Source: Planktothricoides raciborskii GIHE-MW2
GTDB taxonomy: Bacteria; Cyanobacteriota; Cyanobacteriia; Cyanobacteriales; Laspinemataceae
Length of the DNA: 64,000 bases
Direction of reading: 5' to 3'
Assembly (NCBI RefSeq): GCF_040564635.1
Contig: NZ_CP159837.1
Location: 4,761,001 to 4,825,000, forward strand
The notes below the pieces were generated by a model. That model did no database searches, was not told where the DNA came from, and saw only the letters and a program-made list of their open reading frames with translations. This document shows, one piece after another, positions 1 through 8,722 of this stretch. The translations under genes were made by a program, and so were the position numbers. Position 1 is the first letter of the stretch, and every line of letters starts with the position of its first letter.

Positions 1-192
1 CGAAGCATTCGCGCATCAAGATGCCCGGTTAACCGACAGATTATCTCCGCGAATGCTTCGCCCCTACAGGAAATTTTGATATGATGTTTCTCAATATAGA
101 GGTAAGGGCGAAGCATTCGCGCATCAAGATGCCCGGTTAACCGACAGATTATCTCCGCGAATGCTTCGCCCCTACAGGAAATTTTGATATGA
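1..192. repeat. 108-bp-period direct duplication with internal palindrome
   Basis: Bases 1-84 recur almost exactly at 109-192. Each copy holds an inverted repeat, GGCGAAGCATTCGCG facing CGCGAATGCTTCGCC, the same kind of palindrome seen elsewhere in the window. The second copy ends with AGGAAATTTTGAT and the ATG of the following cytidylyltransferase gene, so the repeat supplies its ribosome-binding site and start codon. Seen directly; the left boundary may lie outside the window. Confidence 0.9.
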
Positions 193-944
193 AAATTGCG
201 ATTATTGTTCAAGCCAGAATGACTTCTAACCGCTTACCGGGGAAAGTTCTTAAGCCAGTATTGGGAAAACCTTTGCTGGCATATCAAATTGAAAGATTGC
301 AAAGGGTAAAATTAGCGGATGAAATTGTTATTGCTACCACGACTAATCACAGTGATGAACCTATTGTTGAGTTATGTAATAGTCTTTCTGTGGCCTATTT
401 TAGGGGTTGTGAAACTGATGTTTTAGCTAGATATTATCAGGCTGCCAGAATACATAAAGCCGATGTGGTGGTTCGGGTGACTTCTGATTGTCCTTTCATT
501 GACCCGGATGTGATTTCATCAGCGATCGCTTATTATTTGCAAAAACCGGATGCTTTAAACCAACCCGGTTTTTATGATTATGTGTCTAACTGTTTAGAAC
601 GCAGTTATCCCAGAGGGATGGATACGGAAGTGTTTTCTTTTTCCGTATTGCAAGAGGCTTTTTTAGAAGCCACAGCACAACCAGACCGCGAGCACGTTAC
701 CCCCTTTATTTATCGACAACCAGAACGATATCGTTTAGGTTCTATGGTTTATGCGGAAGATTGTAGTCACCATCGTTGGACGGTAGATACTCCCGAAGAT
801 TTTGATTTAATTGAGAAAATCCTGACAATAATTTATCCAGAAAAACCGCATTTTACTTTAGCCGATTGCTTGAGTATAATAAAAAAGTATCCTGAGTGGT
901 ATTTTATTAATAGTCATATAGAACAGAAAAAATATGGGCAGTAA
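189..944 (+). CDS. SpsF/PseF-like cytidylyltransferase (nonulosonate activation)
   Basis: A 251-aa soluble nucleotidyltransferase that starts MKIAIIVQARMTSNRLPGK, the nucleotide-binding signature of SpsF-type cytidylyltransferases, with an acidic VTSDCPFIDPD motif near residues 98-108 expected to bind metal and CMP-sugar. Family knowledge: these enzymes activate nonulosonic acids with CTP, and in pseudaminic acid clusters they replace classical PseF (CMP-pseudaminate synthase). Context supports this, since pseG, a pseH-like gene and pseI follow. The ATG at 189 has AGGA about nine bases upstream, supplied by the duplicated repeat. Length is normal. PseB and PseC, the first two pathway enzymes, are not in the window and may lie upstream of base 1. 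The family call is firm; the exact sugar is inferred. Confidence 0.82.
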   Translation: MKIAIIVQARMTSNRLPGKVLKPVLGKPLLAYQIERLQRVKLADEIVIATTTNHSDEPIVELCNSLSVAYFRGCETDVLARYYQAARIHKADVVVRVTSDCPFIDPDVISSAIAYYLQKPDALNQPGFYDYVSNCLERSYPRGMDTEVFSFSVLQEAFLEATAQPDREHVTPFIYRQPERYRLGSMVYAEDCSHHRWTVDTPEDFDLIEKILTIIYPEKPHFTLADCLSIIKKYPEWYFINSHIEQKKYGQ

Positions 945-1427
945 ATCAATCAATCCCCACAATAATCTAGTGCGATAATCTAGTGCGATAATCTAGTGCG
1001 ATAATCTAGTGCGATCGCCGCTTTTGTACTTCATAACCATGACAATTGCTATATTTGATTTTACAGTTGATGGAAATACATCTGTTTTATGAATATGCCT
1101 GACTAAGTAATTTTCCTTATTTGCAAGAATTGAGTCGGCGCTCTTCTGTGAGCCATTGGCGCTAAGATTTTCTGCCAGAGACTCTTGTTGAGTCAAATGT
1201 AAAGTTTTATGTCCACATTCCACACTGCTGTGATATTGCATATTAAAATAAAATGAGTTTGATTGCTGTATAGATGCTGTTGGGTTTCGTTTTCAGATTA
1301 GCGACCGACAAATCTGGAGAAGGTTCTCAGCAAAATTGTCTTAAATTGAGTAATAGTAAGGTTTTTCAAACCTAAATTACTCAGTTATCCAAAATGAAAA
1401 TCACCGTTTTATTGAGGTAAAGCAAAC
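945..1427. other. Intergenic region, no convincing gene
   Basis: About 480 bases between the cytidylyltransferase and a membrane-protein gene. It holds the 13-bp tandem repeat at 962-1013. A short minus-strand open frame (82 codons, 993-1241) begins inside that repeat, has no recognisable domain and no clear ribosome-binding site, and is probably chance or decay. The last 60 bases should hold the promoter of the next gene, whose ATG is preceded by GAGG. Confidence 0.6.
962..1013. repeat. 13-bp tandem repeat, four copies
   Basis: Four perfect head-to-tail copies of ATAATCTAGTGCG, the last running into a HIP1 site (GCGATCGC). A plain microsatellite-type expansion; no function visible. Confidence 0.95.
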
Positions 1428-2204
1428 ATGACTGTTGACAAGTCAACTAAGAATGATGCCCTAAACTATGCTTTTAGTTTGACGTTTAATCCAGAAATTC
1501 TTAGAATTATTTCCTATGTGTCATTGATTATCATACTGCTTGTCGGAGCGATTTTGACTAAAACATTGGTTGACGTTGATCCTCATACCACTGCAATCTA
1601 TAAATTGTTTGGGTTTAATCACTCCTGTAATTGGTTGGATCATGAACCCAGTAGAACGGTTTCGGCGATGCTTCTACCCTTGTGGGAAGTTCCTTTTCTC
1701 TTTTATCTAATTTTCAATTTTTTGAGAATTCAAGATGCTTATAAGGAAAACAAAGCTCCACGATATGCCTATGTCGTATCGGGAATTTTCTTGCCCATTG
1801 AAATTCTCTTGACTGTCTGGTTCAGAATTGTGTTTGTCTGGAGTCCAGAAGTCAACTTCTTGTATCATTATCTCCCCTATATCGGCTTTCAGTTTCTTCT
1901 GTTTTTGGTAGCCTTCGAGAATGCCCTGTATTTCTATGCGATGAAGGCACTACCCTTTAAAAATAGCCGACTCATGGCCATTGGCTATCTTGTGGTGTTA
2001 TTCTTAGTAACAGTAGCCTATACGGTCATTGGACTATCAAGTGCCTTTGGACATCCTATTCTCGATCTTATCCACGATCCCGGACAACGCTTATTCTTCA
2101 GATCCCTAACCAATTTCTATACGGTTTTAGTTCTTCCTGTTCCTATCATCCTATCTATATTGGAATTGAAGCGATCGCCCAATCATAAACTATCCTTTGA
2201 GTAA
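1428..2204 (+). CDS. Multipass membrane protein of unknown function
   Basis: A 258-aa protein not assigned to a family. It has about six hydrophobic segments, near residues 27-46, 79-98, 112-136, 146-168, 182-204 and 228-248, with short polar N- and C-termini, so it is an integral membrane protein. No catalytic motif stands out. GAGG lies about 12 bases before the ATG. It sits inside the nonulosonate-sugar region but has its own hairpin terminator directly downstream, so it is probably a single transcription unit rather than part of the sugar pathway. A transporter-like or sensory membrane role is possible but not shown. Confidence 0.75.
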   Translation: MTVDKSTKNDALNYAFSLTFNPEILRIISYVSLIIILLVGAILTKTLVDVDPHTTAIYKLFGFNHSCNWLDHEPSRTVSAMLLPLWEVPFLFYLIFNFLRIQDAYKENKAPRYAYVVSGIFLPIEILLTVWFRIVFVWSPEVNFLYHYLPYIGFQFLLFLVAFENALYFYAMKALPFKNSRLMAIGYLVVLFLVTVAYTVIGLSSAFGHPILDLIHDPGQRLFFRSLTNFYTVLVLPVPIILSILELKRSPNHKLSFE

Positions 2205-2229
2205 GCCCTTCAGCAATGCCAATTTTGTC

Positions 2230-2265
2230 AGGTGTGTTAATCTACATAACACACCTTTTTATTTT
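2230..2265 (+). terminator. Intrinsic terminator
   Basis: AGGTGTGTTA pairs with TAACACACCT across a 7-base loop and is followed by TTTTATTTT. It lies 26 bases after the membrane-protein stop codon and fits a rho-independent terminator on the plus strand. Confidence 0.85.
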
Positions 2266-2361
2266 AGGATTGTAGGTGTAGGGTGGGCAAAATGCAAGCC
2301 CCCCCTACGAATGTTATAACTAATGGGGTCTGTGGTGCATTTATTTCTGCCCGTAAACTTA

Positions 2362-2847
2362 TTATTCCCAATCTTGGCTGGTATCGCACAGAAAACTATC
2401 TGCGATCGCGAAGCGGCGCGGATGCGCCATCGCGTCCTCAAACTTATAGGGACATTTTTCTGGAAAAGTTTTTAATGGCAAGTTTGTTTCTCGTAAAGCC
2501 AAATCAACTCCTGCTTCAAAGCCATCTTCTAAAGCGTCAAAGATGCGAGACTTTAAGCTAGGATTGCGATAAAAATGGCGATTAATTGCCCGCCGTTGTT
2601 CTCGTATAGTCAAAAACAAACTGCGAGAACGGTTTTCTGGTTGATACTCCCACTTGAGAAGATGCCCTAACAAGACAGTAAGACGACTGACTAATTCTCG
2701 GTATTCCTGTCTCCCCAAAGCTTCTAACTCCTCCTGTAAATTTTGCCAATCTAACTCTGATACTTGTCTTTTTGCGAGTACCTCTACTTGCCACTGTGTC
2801 CAGCCATAAAAATCTTGTTCGTATTGTGAAACTGTTTTAGAATTCAT
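2362..2847 (-). CDS. DUF29 family protein with an 8-codon palindromic insertion
   Basis: A 161-aa DUF29 protein, a family very abundant in cyanobacteria and of unknown function. Typical features are visible: YEQDFYGWTQWQ at the N-terminus, LLGHLLKWEYQPENRSRS in the middle and LPLKTFPEKCPY near the end. Start taken at the ATG of MNSKTVS; an ATG seven codons upstream is also possible. The C-terminus is odd: after KFED the frame reads AMAHPRRFAIADSF. Removing 24 bases (2409-2433 region) restores KFEDAIADSF and leaves an intact HIP1 site at the join, so a small palindromic element has inserted in frame. The gene opposes its neighbours and starts 43 bases from pseG. Confidence 0.85.
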   Translation of the reverse strand: MNSKTVSQYEQDFYGWTQWQVEVLAKRQVSELDWQNLQEELEALGRQEYRELVSRLTVLLGHLLKWEYQPENRSRSLFLTIREQRRAINRHFYRNPSLKSRIFDALEDGFEAGVDLALRETNLPLKTFPEKCPYKFEDAMAHPRRFAIADSFLCDTSQDWE

Positions 2848-2889
2848 TATGATTAAGGATTTGAACAATAATAAGTTGTACTATTTGCT

Positions 2890-3936
2890 ATGATATCCAA
2901 AAATATCATCATCCGCGTAGATGCGTCCACTAAGATCGGTTCAGGTCATCTGATGCGCTGCTTGGCACTTGCTCAAACATGGCAAGATACCCAAGGACAG
3001 CCTATTTTTATCATGGCAAATTATGTCCCAGCCTTGGAGGAACGCCTCCAGTCAGAAGGAATGAAATTTGGCCAATTGACCACAGAACCAGGAAGTTTAG
3101 CAGATGCCCAGGAAACTGCGGCATTAGCGCATCAGTTTGAGGCGAATTGGGTTGTGCTTGATGGGTATCATTTCGGGGGAAAATATCAGCAAATCCTTAA
3201 GCAATCTAAATTAAATTTATTATTTATCGATGATTATGGACACGCGGAACACTATTATGCTGATTTGATCCTGAATCAAAATATATCGGCTGACGAGCAA
3301 TGGTATCAGCATCGCGAACCTTATACTCAGCTATTACTTGGCACTGGTTACGCCCTATTACGGCGGGAGTTTTGGCCTTGGCAGCAATGGCAGCGAACGG
3401 TATCACCAGTAGCTAAAAAAGTTTTGGTGACATTGGGAGGATCGGATCCAGATAATGTGACGTTAAAAGTGATTCAGGCTTTGCAGCTTTTGGCAGTTGA
3501 GGAACTAGAGGTAGTAGTGGTGGTGGGGGGAAGTAACCCCCATTATAACTCTTTAGAAATAGCGGTACAAAATTCACTAATTCCTATTCGTTTGCAGCGG
3601 AATGTCACTAATATGCCAGAGTTAATGGCTTGGGCAGATATAGCAATTTCCGCTGGGGGTAGCACTTGCTGGGAATTAGCGTTTATGGGTTTGCCGAGTA
3701 TTGTGTTAGTTTTGGCGGAAAATCAGCGGGCGATCGCGGCTGAATTAGATAGTCAAGGTGTAATTATTAATCTGGGTTGGCATCAGGATGTGACTATCGA
3801 TAAAATTGGTTTGGCATTGCAAGAATTGCTATGGGAAGGTCTCAAGGTTGAAACCATGAGGAAAAAAGGACAAACGTTAGTTGATGGCAATGGCGCAAGG
3901 CAAGTTGTCTTAGAAATTGTCAATATGTTAGTCTAG
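2890..3936 (+). CDS. pseG: UDP-2,4-diacetamido-2,4,6-trideoxy-beta-L-altropyranose hydrolase
   Basis: PseG removes UDP from the 2,4-diacetamido-trideoxy-altrose nucleotide sugar, the fourth step of pseudaminic acid synthesis, in the cytoplasm. The 348-aa protein has the GT-B-like family signatures: GSGHLMRCLALAQ near residues 17-29, FIDDYGHAEHYYADLILNQN near 117-136, TLGGSDPDN near 185-193 and SAGGSTCWELAFMGLPS near 254-270 at the nucleotide-binding C-terminal half. Length matches the family. It is followed by a decayed Uma2 fragment, a GNAT gene and pseI, the order expected of the pathway apart from the intrusion. Legionaminic-acid hydrolases are related, but with PseI downstream the pseudaminate branch is the better reading. 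Confidence 0.9.
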   Translation: MISKNIIIRVDASTKIGSGHLMRCLALAQTWQDTQGQPIFIMANYVPALEERLQSEGMKFGQLTTEPGSLADAQETAALAHQFEANWVVLDGYHFGGKYQQILKQSKLNLLFIDDYGHAEHYYADLILNQNISADEQWYQHREPYTQLLLGTGYALLRREFWPWQQWQRTVSPVAKKVLVTLGGSDPDNVTLKVIQALQLLAVEELEVVVVVGGSNPHYNSLEIAVQNSLIPIRLQRNVTNMPELMAWADIAISAGGSTCWELAFMGLPSIVLVLAENQRAIAAELDSQGVIINLGWHQDVTIDKIGLALQELLWEGLKVETMRKKGQTLVDGNGARQVVLEIVNMLV

Positions 3937-3966
3937 TTTTGAATCGGGTTTTATGGGGTCTAAATT

Positions 3967-4161
3967 ATGACAACTTCCCTAAGATACTCACTTTTTGATG
4001 TTACTTATCCTGATAGCGATGGTTTGCCAATGGCTGAGAGTGATGCAACTAGAGATTACTTGATTTATGGTGTGGAAAAGTTTGTTCGCGAAGCGTTGTG
4101 GACGCAACACGAAAGCGATCGCGTGATTCCAATGATGCAAACCAATGATGCAAACCAATGA
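3967..4161 (+). pseudogene. Uma2 (DUF820) N-terminal remnant
   Basis: The first about 37 codons match the start of Uma2-family proteins (YPDSDGLPMAESDATRDYLI), after which the frame enters a short palindromic repeat (TTCGCGAAGCG ... GCGATCGCG, about 4084-4121) and a 13-bp tandem repeat, then stops. Normal Uma2 proteins have about 190-280 residues with a PD-(D/E)XK-like core; that core is absent. This is a decayed insertion between pseG and the GNAT gene, not a functional protein. Confidence 0.75.
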
Positions 4162-4169
4162 TGCAAACC
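4131..4169. repeat. 13-bp tandem repeat, three copies
   Basis: Three perfect copies of AATGATGCAAACC. Each copy contains ATGATG, and the third supplies the first ATG of the GNAT reading frame, which makes the true start codon uncertain. Confidence 0.92.
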
Positions 4170-4664
4170 CAAATGTTACGCTTAATAACAGTGCAAGAAA
4201 GTGATGCTCAATTACTCTGGGAATGGGCTAATGACCCCCAAGTGCGTGCGGCTTCTTTTTCATCAGAGCCTATTCCTTGGGAACAGCACATTCAATGGTT
4301 TGATGCTCAAGTCAAAAATCCAAATTGCATCATTTACATTGCAATAAATTTAGACAATATTCCCATAGGGCAAATTCGTTATAAAATTCAGGATAATCAA
4401 GCGGTAATCTCTATCAGTATTGCCAGTGATTATCGCCATCAAGGTTATGGCAGTGAGTTAATCAAACTAGCCTGCGATCGCCTATTTCAAGAATTGAAAA
4501 TTTCCCAAATTCATGCTTATATTAAACCAGACAATCAGTCATCCATCCGGTCTTTTATCAAAGCCGGTTTTGCAGAAATCGGTACAATCAATTGGCCGCA
4601 ATCAACGGGAAATAACCAACTAGCCATGCATTTAGTCAAAAACATCCGCGCAACAACTACTTGA
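4158..4664 (+). CDS. PseH-like GNAT N-acetyltransferase
   Basis: A 168-aa GNAT acetyltransferase. By position it would be PseH, which acetylates the 4-amino group of the UDP-sugar before PseG acts. The N-terminal LRLITVQESDAQLLWEWAND is typical of PseH-type enzymes, and the acetyl-CoA loop is SDYRHQGYGSELIK near residues 93-106, followed by KPDNQSSIRSFIKAGFAE. The start is ambiguous: ATG at 4158 and 4161 lie in the 13-bp repeat, while ATG at 4173 (MLRLITVQ) matches the family start best. No strong ribosome-binding site is visible for any of them. A sigma-70-like promoter follows, so pseI may be transcribed separately as well. Confidence 0.8.
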   Translation: MMQTQMLRLITVQESDAQLLWEWANDPQVRAASFSSEPIPWEQHIQWFDAQVKNPNCIIYIAINLDNIPIGQIRYKIQDNQAVISISIASDYRHQGYGSELIKLACDRLFQELKISQIHAYIKPDNQSSIRSFIKAGFAEIGTINWPQSTGNNQLAMHLVKNIRATTT

Positions 4665-4710
4665 TATAATCGCTCCCCCCAAACCCCATTAAAAACGTGG
4701 GTAACGAATC

Positions 4711-4740
4711 TTGGATTTTTTTATAATTAAATGATATAAT
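4711..4740 (+). promoter_or_regulatory. Probable sigma-70-type promoter of pseI
   Basis: TTGGAT and TATAAT separated by 18 bases, in an AT-rich stretch 27 bases before the pseI ATG. Agreement with the -35/-10 consensus is seen in the sequence; activity is inferred. Confidence 0.5.
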
Positions 4741-4766
4741 TGCCTGATATATTTACAGGATAATTT

Positions 4767-5819
4767 ATGAAAAATATCGTTATATATGAGAAAAATATCG
4801 GAGTCAGTCATCCACCGTTTATCATTGCCGAAATGTCCGGCAACCACAATCAATCTTTAGACCGAGCATTAGAAATTGTAGAAGCAGCAGCTACAGCGGG
4901 GGTACAGGCGATTAAACTGCAAACTTACACCGCCGATACGATGACTTTAGATATTAAGAAAGGGGAGTTTTTTATTGATGACCCAAACAGCTTATGGGCA
5001 GGTTATTCTCTCTATGAACTCTATCAACAAGCTTATACTCCGTGGGAATGGCACAAACCGATTTTTGATCGCTGTAAAGAACTGAATATCATTGGATTTA
5101 GCACTCCCTTTGATGAGACTGCGGTGGATTTTCTCGAATCTTTAAATGTCCCTTGTTATAAAATTGCCTCGTTTGAAAATACGGATTTACCATTAATTCG
5201 TAAAGTCGCGAGTACCGGCAAACCGATGATTATTTCTACCGGCATGGCAACCGTAGCCGAATTGGATGAAACAGTTCGCACCGCGAGGGAAGCAGGTTGT
5301 CAGGATATCATTTTACTCAAATGTACCAGCACCTATCCGGCCACCCCAGAAAATAGCAATATTTTGACGATTCCCCATTTACGAGATTTATTTAATGTCC
5401 AAGTGGGATTATCCGATCACACGATGGGAATTGGGGTCGCGATCGCCAGTATTGCCCTGGGTGCAACGGTGATTGAAAAACACTTTACTTTGCGTCGTGC
5501 TGATGGGGGTGTGGATGCAGCTTTTTCTATGGAACCCGAAGAAATGGCGCAATTAGTTGTAGAATCACAAAGAGCTTGTCAGAGTTTGGGAAAAATCCAA
5601 TATGGGCCAACCAGGGCAGAAGAAAAATCTTTAATTTTTCGGCGATCGCTCTACATTTCCCAAGACATGAAAGCTGGGGAAATTCTCACCCCAGAGAATC
5701 TGAGAATTGTTCGCCCCGGATTGGGTTTACCCGCTAAATATTACGATATTCTGTTGGGGAAAACGATTAAACAGGATGTTAAAATCGGCACGCCAGTCAC
5801 CTGGAATCTATTAACTTAA
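4767..5819 (+). CDS. pseI: Pseudaminic acid synthase
   Basis: PseI condenses phosphoenolpyruvate with the trideoxy-altrose sugar to give pseudaminic acid. The 350-aa protein has the NeuB-type TIM barrel (residues 1-270) with PFIIAEMSGNHNQSLDRAL, GFSTPFDETAVDFLE, YKIASFENTDLPLI, STGMAT and VGLSDHTMG, and VIEKHFTLRRADGGVDAAFS, whose GVDAAFS form is typical of PseI rather than sialic acid synthases. Residues about 290-350 form the C-terminal SAF (antifreeze-like) domain. The stop overlaps the next start as TAATG, suggesting translational coupling with the 951-aa fusion protein. Length and motifs are complete. Confidence 0.93.
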   Translation: MKNIVIYEKNIGVSHPPFIIAEMSGNHNQSLDRALEIVEAAATAGVQAIKLQTYTADTMTLDIKKGEFFIDDPNSLWAGYSLYELYQQAYTPWEWHKPIFDRCKELNIIGFSTPFDETAVDFLESLNVPCYKIASFENTDLPLIRKVASTGKPMIISTGMATVAELDETVRTAREAGCQDIILLKCTSTYPATPENSNILTIPHLRDLFNVQVGLSDHTMGIGVAIASIALGATVIEKHFTLRRADGGVDAAFSMEPEEMAQLVVESQRACQSLGKIQYGPTRAEEKSLIFRRSLYISQDMKAGEILTPENLRIVRPGLGLPAKYYDILLGKTIKQDVKIGTPVTWNLLT

Positions 5820-8674
5820 TGTCAGTAAAAAAACAAATGCTCACCTTAGAACAAACCCTGGAACAGCAAAAAAATCTGACTCAACTCTGTGCAGATAGAC
5901 CTCAAAAAACTTCGGAATTTTTTGCCGGTAATGCTTTCTATGGCATCGATCTAATTATCAAGCAATATGCGAATCTATCCCCGAACTATCCCCTAAAAGC
6001 GATCGTGCCTCACGGGGTTAACTTAAGTGATGATAAAGTTTGGGAAGCGGAGTTACAATCACTCCTACCCACAATCTGGGCTTACCCACCTTATCGAGTT
6101 AAAAGTTATCTAAAACAACTGCCTAATGACTATCCTCGGAAACAAGTTATCCCGGCGGCTTCTCCATTTTTATATTTAATAGAATTATTAAAAAATCAGC
6201 CAAAACCCAAGCGCCAGGGAACGATTTTTTTCCCTTTTCACTCTACCCATCACATCATCGTGAAAATGGATGATGAATCTCTGGCCGAAAAGCTAGAACA
6301 ACTGCCTGATACTCTCAAGCCGATTACCGTCTGTATTTACTGGAAAGATTATCATTTAGGCCGGCACATTCCTTTTGAAAAAAGAGGGATGCGAGTTGTA
6401 TCTGCCGGTCATATATATGACCCGGATTTTTTATTTCGCTTTTATCACTTGTGTTCTCTGCATCAATATGCCTCTAGCAATGGGTTAGGCTCTCATTTAT
6501 TTTACGCGGTTAAGGCAGGGTGTGCTTATTTTCACTTGAATCAAGCGCCGGATTATGAACTACAAGGAGATGATAAGTTTTTAAGACATTTCGCCCCACC
6601 TCCGGCGATGAGAGAAGAACAATTAAAGAAGTTGTTTACCAATGTTCATCCTGAAACAAACCTAGAACAAATGGCCATAGTCGATGAATATTTAGGAGCA
6701 AAATTTTTGCTATCTCCAGAACAAATGCGTTCTCAACTATTAGCCGCCGAAACTGAATATAATTATTTCCTGGTTCAGTCAGCAGTCAAATACTTGAATC
6801 AGGGTAAAAATGTCGAAAATTTAAAAGTTCTGGAAATGGCGATCGCCGCTTTACCGAATGAACCGGGACTGCACTATGGCAAGGCGATCGCCTTAGCGCG
6901 AATGGGGCAAAATCAGGCAGCCATAGAAAGCTTAAATATCTTATTAGCGGCTATTCCAGAACATCCAAAAGCCCGACAGTTACTCATGGAAATTCAGCCC
7001 AGTTCTGCACAAGGCATTTCTGCCGCCAATTTAGTTGAACAAGCAACCGAAGCCATAAATACGCAAAATCATACCCAAGCATTTGACTTATTAAACCAAG
7101 CCAAAAAACTGCAAAACACAACGCAAAAATACACGCAAAACATCGATTATTTGCGAGGAATTTGTTTTCTCAATCAACATCAACCAGGCGCTGCCCTCCA
7201 AGCGTTACAAGAAGAACTCCGCTATTTTCCCCAAAATACCGCAGCGCAAACCCTGAAAAATCAACTAATAGATCAATATCCGCAGCTAATCACCAAGAAA
7301 ATTAACGATCCAGAATTTCAACAATTACTGGAAATTGTTCGCCCATACACCATGTTAAGCGAAGCTCGTTTATATTCATTATTTTCTTTGGTCAAGCAAA
7401 TTTGTCAAAAAAATATTCCAGGGAATATTGTTGAATGTGGCGTTGCTGGAGGGGGTTCCACCGCATTAATGGCCGCAGTGATTAAAAACTACAGTAAACA
7501 ACCCCGTTGGTTATATGCCTTTGATTCTTTTAGTGGAATGCCAGCCCCCACAGAAAAAGATCGACATCAGGGAATTCCTGCGGATCAAACCGGCTGGGGA
7601 ACCGGCACCTGTGCCGCACCAGAAACTACTGTTCAAGAAATTTGTTCTAAGTTAAAAGTGCGGCAAATTGTTAAAACCGTTAAAGGTTATTTTCAAGAAA
7701 CTTTGCCCAAAATGCGAAATATGGTGGGCATGATTTCTCTGTTGCACGTCGATGGTGATTGGTATGAATCAACCCAGGTAATTTTTCAGAATTTATATGA
7801 CCGAGTGGTGAATGATGGTTATATTCAAGTCGATGATTATGGTCACTGGGAAGGTTGTCGCCAAGCGGTTCACGAATTTGCCGAGCAAAAACAAATTACA
7901 TTGAATCTTCAACCCATTGATGAAACCGGCGTTTTTTTCATAAAACCAGATAAATTTCCTTTGAATCCGATGATTCCAAGCGATCTGATCCGCGAGTTTT
8001 ATCAAGATGACCCGGTGGCTTATGGAATTGAAAGTCAAATGTCATTAAACGAACGGTTTCAACTTTACTATGTTTTACGCCAATTGCTACCACAAAGCTC
8101 ATCCCCATTGCGGTTTGTGGAAATTGGCTCTTATGCGGGCAGTTCTTTGTTTTTAGAATGTCAAACATTTAAACTAATTGTGCCACAGTGCCAAGGATTT
8201 GCGATCGATCCCGGTGGACATCCCCAATTACAAACAGTTCTCCAACATTTTAAGAATGAAGTGACACACTTGCAAATGTTATCTCATCAAGCAGCCCCGC
8301 AATTACAGTCTTTATTTGATCGGGATGGTCAACAGCCTGTATTTATCTTTGTTGATGGAGATCATAGTTATGAAGGGGTGCGGCAAGATATTCTGAATTA
8401 TTTTCCGCTATTAGCCCCTGGGGGAATCATGGTATTTCACGATTATTTACCACCCCTGAATGATGAAAATCGCACGGCAATTTTATTTCATCATGGAGGC
8501 AAAGAGCCAGGAATTCGGCAAGCTTGTCAAGAGTTAATGGACAAAACTTATCATTGCGAACGGGTGGAAGTCCCCTTATTATATCCGACGGATCCTACTC
8601 AAACTCAGGCACATTTGCCCATTATTCCCGGCGTTTTTTCTACGCTTCGGGTTTATCGTAAACTTTTGTCTTAA
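5819..8674 (+). CDS. Four-part fusion: GT-like domain, TPRs, TylF-type and class I methyltransferases
   Basis: A 951-aa protein. Residues 1 to about 290 are an unrecognised globular domain that contains SSNGLGSHLFYAVKAGCAYF and looks like a GT-B-type glycosyltransferase of the polysialyl/capsule sort; this part is a guess. About 310-480 are tetratricopeptide repeats. About 505-715 are a TylF (macrocin O-methyltransferase) domain with NIVECGVAGGGSTALMAA and the metal/SAM motif LLHVDGDWYEST. About 745-905 are a second SAM methyltransferase with FVEIGSYAGSSLF and IFVDGDHSYEGVRQDI. No signal peptide. Its start overlaps the pseI stop, so it is likely co-expressed and probably modifies or transfers pseudaminate-containing glycans; this role is inferred from position. 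Confidence 0.8.
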   Translation: MSVKKQMLTLEQTLEQQKNLTQLCADRPQKTSEFFAGNAFYGIDLIIKQYANLSPNYPLKAIVPHGVNLSDDKVWEAELQSLLPTIWAYPPYRVKSYLKQLPNDYPRKQVIPAASPFLYLIELLKNQPKPKRQGTIFFPFHSTHHIIVKMDDESLAEKLEQLPDTLKPITVCIYWKDYHLGRHIPFEKRGMRVVSAGHIYDPDFLFRFYHLCSLHQYASSNGLGSHLFYAVKAGCAYFHLNQAPDYELQGDDKFLRHFAPPPAMREEQLKKLFTNVHPETNLEQMAIVDEYLGAKFLLSPEQMRSQLLAAETEYNYFLVQSAVKYLNQGKNVENLKVLEMAIAALPNEPGLHYGKAIALARMGQNQAAIESLNILLAAIPEHPKARQLLMEIQPSSAQGISAANLVEQATEAINTQNHTQAFDLLNQAKKLQNTTQKYTQNIDYLRGICFLNQHQPGAALQALQEELRYFPQNTAAQTLKNQLIDQYPQLITKKINDPEFQQLLEIVRPYTMLSEARLYSLFSLVKQICQKNIPGNIVECGVAGGGSTALMAAVIKNYSKQPRWLYAFDSFSGMPAPTEKDRHQGIPADQTGWGTGTCAAPETTVQEICSKLKVRQIVKTVKGYFQETLPKMRNMVGMISLLHVDGDWYESTQVIFQNLYDRVVNDGYIQVDDYGHWEGCRQAVHEFAEQKQITLNLQPIDETGVFFIKPDKFPLNPMIPSDLIREFYQDDPVAYGIESQMSLNERFQLYYVLRQLLPQSSSPLRFVEIGSYAGSSLFLECQTFKLIVPQCQGFAIDPGGHPQLQTVLQHFKNEVTHLQMLSHQAAPQLQSLFDRDGQQPVFIFVDGDHSYEGVRQDILNYFPLLAPGGIMVFHDYLPPLNDENRTAILFHHGGKEPGIRQACQELMDKTYHCERVEVPLLYPTDPTQTQAHLPIIPGVFSTLRVYRKLLS

Positions 8675-8722
8675 GATTATTCTAAAGTTTTCACTTTCTG
8701 ACTTTCTCAAATTCAGCAACCC

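Noticed and set aside
962-1013. Possible CRISPR or iteron origin
   Set aside because: Four contiguous 13-mers without spacers and no replication gene nearby.
993-1241. 82-codon minus-strand open frame
   Set aside because: Starts inside a 13-bp tandem repeat region, no domain, no ribosome-binding site.
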